Shown: piece after piece, positions 62,243 to 64,000 of the stretch
Position numbering within the stretch: the stretch's first letter is position 1
Layout: the number at the start of each line of letters is the position of its first letter
Source: HGM05190 sp964394205
GTDB lineage: Bacteria > Bacteroidota > Bacteroidia > Bacteroidales > Muribaculaceae
Direction of reading: 5' to 3'
Length of the DNA: 64,000 nucleotides
NCBI GenBank assembly: GCA_964394205.1
Contig: CAYMVS010000001.1
Location: forward strand, 14,228-78,227
Made by a program: the position numbers and the translations under genes
Notes under the pieces: generated by a model
Databases searched by the model: none
What the model was told of the DNA's origin: nothing
What the model saw: only the letters and a program-made list of their open reading frames with translations

Positions 62243-62602
62243 TCTATATGTTATATAAACTGATGGTATATTTGTAATATATGGTATTCGTAACACTGAT
62301 TTCATGGACCGGCTAAACTCAATGTTTGGTCTCCCTCTACCTTTCTTTGATGTGTTAACCCCATCAACATATAATGGAGCGTCAATTGCATATGTAAAAC
62401 TTGTTGCGTTGATTGCATCTGCAACTATTTTTTGGCAATCGTATCGGCTAAAGTTAGTTTCTCTATTACATCAGTAATTTTTTTCACTCAAATGCTACAA
62501 TAATAATTAAATTGAGTTTATTGCATTAGCAAATCGAGTTGCGACTACTTCATCTGCTAAATTAGAGATTAAAGGCCTGTTAAAAGAGCAGAAATGCAGC
62601 AT
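62231..62602 (-). pseudogene. Decayed coding remnant of an unknown gene
   Basis: Two neighbouring minus-strand open stretches have protein-like composition. One, 62507-62602, runs from an ATG for 31 codons and includes RPLISNLADEVVATRFANAI before a stop. The other, 62231-62470, is open for 79 codons without an ATG and includes NFSRYDCQKIVADAINATSF, APLYVDGVNTSKKGRGRPNI and SVLRIPYITNIPSVYITYRL. The similar phrases IVADAINATSF and VVATRFANAINSI suggest related segments. Together they look like a gene broken by stops and frameshifts, but the family is unknown and chance is not excluded. Confidence 0.4.
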
Positions 62603-63190
62603 GGTTTCTATAATCAGCGGTGGTGTCTATTTTCACTCTCTTTTTTTGATTCTTAGAAGATTATATTGGTCAAAAGTCATCATCCAAGACATTACGAGTT
62701 GGTTCCGGTGCAAGTTGAAGCTAATTATTGAGGATTTTTCGATCAGGCTCGCAGGTTATCTTTTTCGCGATTCTTACGATACAGTCTCCTTGCCGCCAAG
62801 GTTGCCGATTTGGCCATGTGGATTCCAAAGAAAAAACAGCAGTTTCTCACTGAACCGGTTGCGGGCTAAGATGCGTCCCATTCCGTAATGTTACTTCTGA
62901 TTGCCGAAGTTGCCTTTCATTATGGTTGCCCGTAAGTTTCTCAGAATGCGCCGCGCCGATTTGCCTCCGGCGTTCACGATGAAAAATTTAGGGAAATACC
63001 CTCGAATCAACCCGTGACCGGCGCATCGGGGGTTCTTTATAAAGTTACAAAACACCCATCAATCTGCCAAACAGTTAGTTGTCTGTTTTATGAATATCCC
63101 TAATATAACGCATGAAACAGCCTATTGTTAGTATAGACCCCTAAAACACTCTGCTGATAACCTCAAAAAAAATTATAAATTCACTTCTAA
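62603..63190. other. Gene-poor intergenic region
   Basis: About 590 bp. A 95-codon plus-strand frame (62601-62888) has no signal, no family and poor composition, so I do not call it. A 31-codon frame at 62922-63017 is Arg/Pro rich and equally unsupported. Nothing else is seen. Confidence 0.5.
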
Positions 63191-63195
63191 ACAAA

Positions 63196-63227
63196 AGACC
63201 AACAAACCTTATAAAATTTGTTGGTCT
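63196..63227 (-). terminator. Intrinsic terminator of the small secreted-protein gene
   Basis: 11-bp stem (63217-63227 with 63196-63206), 10-nt loop, followed on the minus strand by TTTTG. Located 20 nt behind the stop at 63249. Confidence 0.7.
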
Positions 63228-63248
63228 AATCATTGAAATGATTACGTT

Positions 63249-63602
63249 TTAATTGTAAGAAACGTATCTGTACTTCCCTTTGTAATAGAATCTATGAGTA
63301 TATCCTCTCATTTCAGAAGATCTACTTAAATCAATTACCACATGTCCACCGGATGTGTATAACCCAAAACCTAATTGACCAGTTTTAGTGTTTTTTACTA
63401 TACAACCATACCCATCACAAGTATTTCTGGAACTGCAATAAGGCACATTTTCTCTGATTAACTCATATTGTGGATCTCCGTTGAAATATCTTGTTGAATT
63501 TGATGCAAAATATGATACAGCTGGTGTTACACTATTTGAGGCATTTACAAATAAGCCAAATGAAAATATGGCACAAATTGTAGCAAAAAATAATTTTTTC
63601 AT
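63249..63602 (-). CDS. Small secreted protein of unknown function
   Basis: A 117-residue exported protein. The longer frame begins at TTG 63611; ATG 63602 directly opens a clear signal peptide (KKLFFATICAIFSFGLFVNA). The mature part of about 95 residues is rich in Tyr, Ser, Asn and Gly, with three cysteines in CSSRNTCDGYGC, and ends FYYKGKYRYVSYN. I do not recognise a family; small secreted beta-rich proteins like this occur next to islands and phages. Its AT content is higher than the main genes, and it lies in a decayed, repeat-rich stretch, so horizontal transfer is likely. It has its own terminator. Confidence 0.6.
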   Translation of the reverse strand: MKKLFFATICAIFSFGLFVNASNSVTPAVSYFASNSTRYFNGDPQYELIRENVPYCSSRNTCDGYGCIVKNTKTGQLGFGLYTSGGHVVIDLSRSSEMRGYTHRFYYKGKYRYVSYN

Positions 63603-63636
63603 TTTTGACAAATTTTTATGATAAAAAATAGTCCTA

Positions 63637-63837
63637 TTCCTATTCTATGTCAAGACACAAAAAAAGCGCGGACAAACTCGGTTTATCTGTATCTGAGGTC
63701 TTCGACTACCTACCATCCAAATAAACGAGTAAAGCCCACGCCTATGACGTGAGCATTTTCGCTTTACTCCTGGATGGTTTGAAATTGTCGAAGTTTCAGA
63801 TACCAGATTCAGCAAAAACGCTTTTTCCTATTCTATG
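63637..63837. repeat. Hairpin element between 13-bp direct repeats
   Basis: Perfect direct repeats TTCCTATTCTATG at 63637-63649 and 63825-63837 flank a 175-bp segment that folds back on itself: TATCTGA (63689-63695) with TCAGATA (63796-63802), CTTCGAC with GTCGAAG, CCATCCA with TGGATGG, GTAAAGC (63729-63735) with GCTTTAC (63761-63767), and AAAAAGCG near 63661 with CGCTTTTT near 63820. Top loop contains CACGCCTATGACGTG. It could be a MITE with target duplication or a structured RNA. Confidence 0.6.
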
Positions 63838-64000
63838 GTGCTTAACTGATTTACAGTTTATTTCTTCATTGGCATGTCTTTTTTTAGTTTACAAACGCAA
63901 AAGTAAGAATTTATTTTGAAATGACAAAATCACATTTAACCATCTCCAGGGCAACCGCATCAAATTTTGGCCGAGAGTAGCATCTCAAACAGGTAGTCCT
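63838..64000. other. Window edge, no supported gene
   Basis: The last 160 bases hold only short frames. On the minus strand two frames are open to the edge for 12 and 29 codons (one ends DYLFEMLLSAKI), so the 3' end of a gene lying beyond the window is possible but cannot be supported. Confidence 0.4.

Noticed and set aside
62601..62888. 95-codon plus-strand open frame
   Set aside because: No promoter, no signal, unusual composition and opposite to protein-like remnants on the other strand.
1..64000. CRISPR arrays, rRNA operons, prophage or conjugation modules
   Set aside because: No regularly spaced identical repeats with unique spacers, no rRNA signature, no phage structural or transfer genes were seen. 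The 17-bp tandem repeat at 13259 has no spacers.

Overview
The window looks like chromosomal DNA of a Bacteroidales bacterium, probably from the Muribaculaceae or a close family; this placement is inferred from gene content and not proven. The evidence is: promoters of the Bacteroidetes type (TTG, 18-20 bp, TAnnTTTG) in front of most transcription units, type IX secretion C-terminal signals, an Mfa1/Mfa2-type fimbrial operon, many lipoproteins of families found almost only in Bacteroidetes (DUF4270, DUF4493, PCMD, DUF5723, DUF3575, DUF3868, DUF3943, DUF4923), and genes with little Shine-Dalgarno signal.

Layout. 0-9.6 kb: an OmpA-type lipoprotein cut by the window edge; a pectin-directed set on the minus strand (PL9 pectate lyase with a T9SS signal, GH28 polygalacturonase, PQQ-like propeller lipoprotein, serine esterase); and a divergent DUF3943/PCMD pair. 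9.6-14 kb: miaB, a small membrane-anchored protein, an acetyl-CoA hydrolase/CoA-transferase, a 0.8 kb non-coding imperfect inverted repeat, and tRNA-Thr(CGT). 14-23.3 kb: a DUF4270 lipoprotein with a truncated glycogen-synthase-like protein, then a tightly packed five-gene operon of DUF4493/PCMD lipoproteins and two paralogous beta-barrels. 23.5-26.3 kb: a membrane-bound UDP-sugar 4,6-dehydratase and a DUF4923 protein. 26.4-32 kb: a five-gene minus-strand operon (argD-like, proC, a tail-less ssb, OPT transporter, MATE transporter).

32.1-42.4 kb: a seven-gene fimbrial operon with its own strong promoter and a 340-nt leader: major subunit, anchor, minor subunit, 1063-residue tip protein, DUF3575, DUF3868/OmpA-like, and an unexpected thioredoxin-like lipoprotein. 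42.5-50.6 kb: DUF5723 outer-membrane protein with a partner lipoprotein, trkH, trkA, dxs and a small membrane protein. 50.7-53.8 kb: a GH43 enzyme, an exported protein of unknown function and a decayed IS5-like element. 53.9-61.1 kb: serC-serA, uvrA, a lytic transglycosylase and a T9SS type B surface protein. 61.1-64 kb: mostly non-coding or decayed DNA with a second copy of the inverted-repeat family, coding remnants, one small secreted protein and a hairpin element between 13-bp direct repeats.

The genes form an envelope-rich chromosome segment: plant polysaccharide breakdown, surface adhesion, outer-membrane lipoprotein/barrel systems and K+ uptake, interleaved with housekeeping genes (miaB, dxs, serC/serA, proC, uvrA). 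The least understood parts are the DUF4493/PCMD/barrel operon, the inverted-repeat family shared by 13.1-13.85 kb and 61.45-61.92 kb, and mobile-element ends that sit exactly at the 3' ends of three genes and in two cases supply the stop codon.
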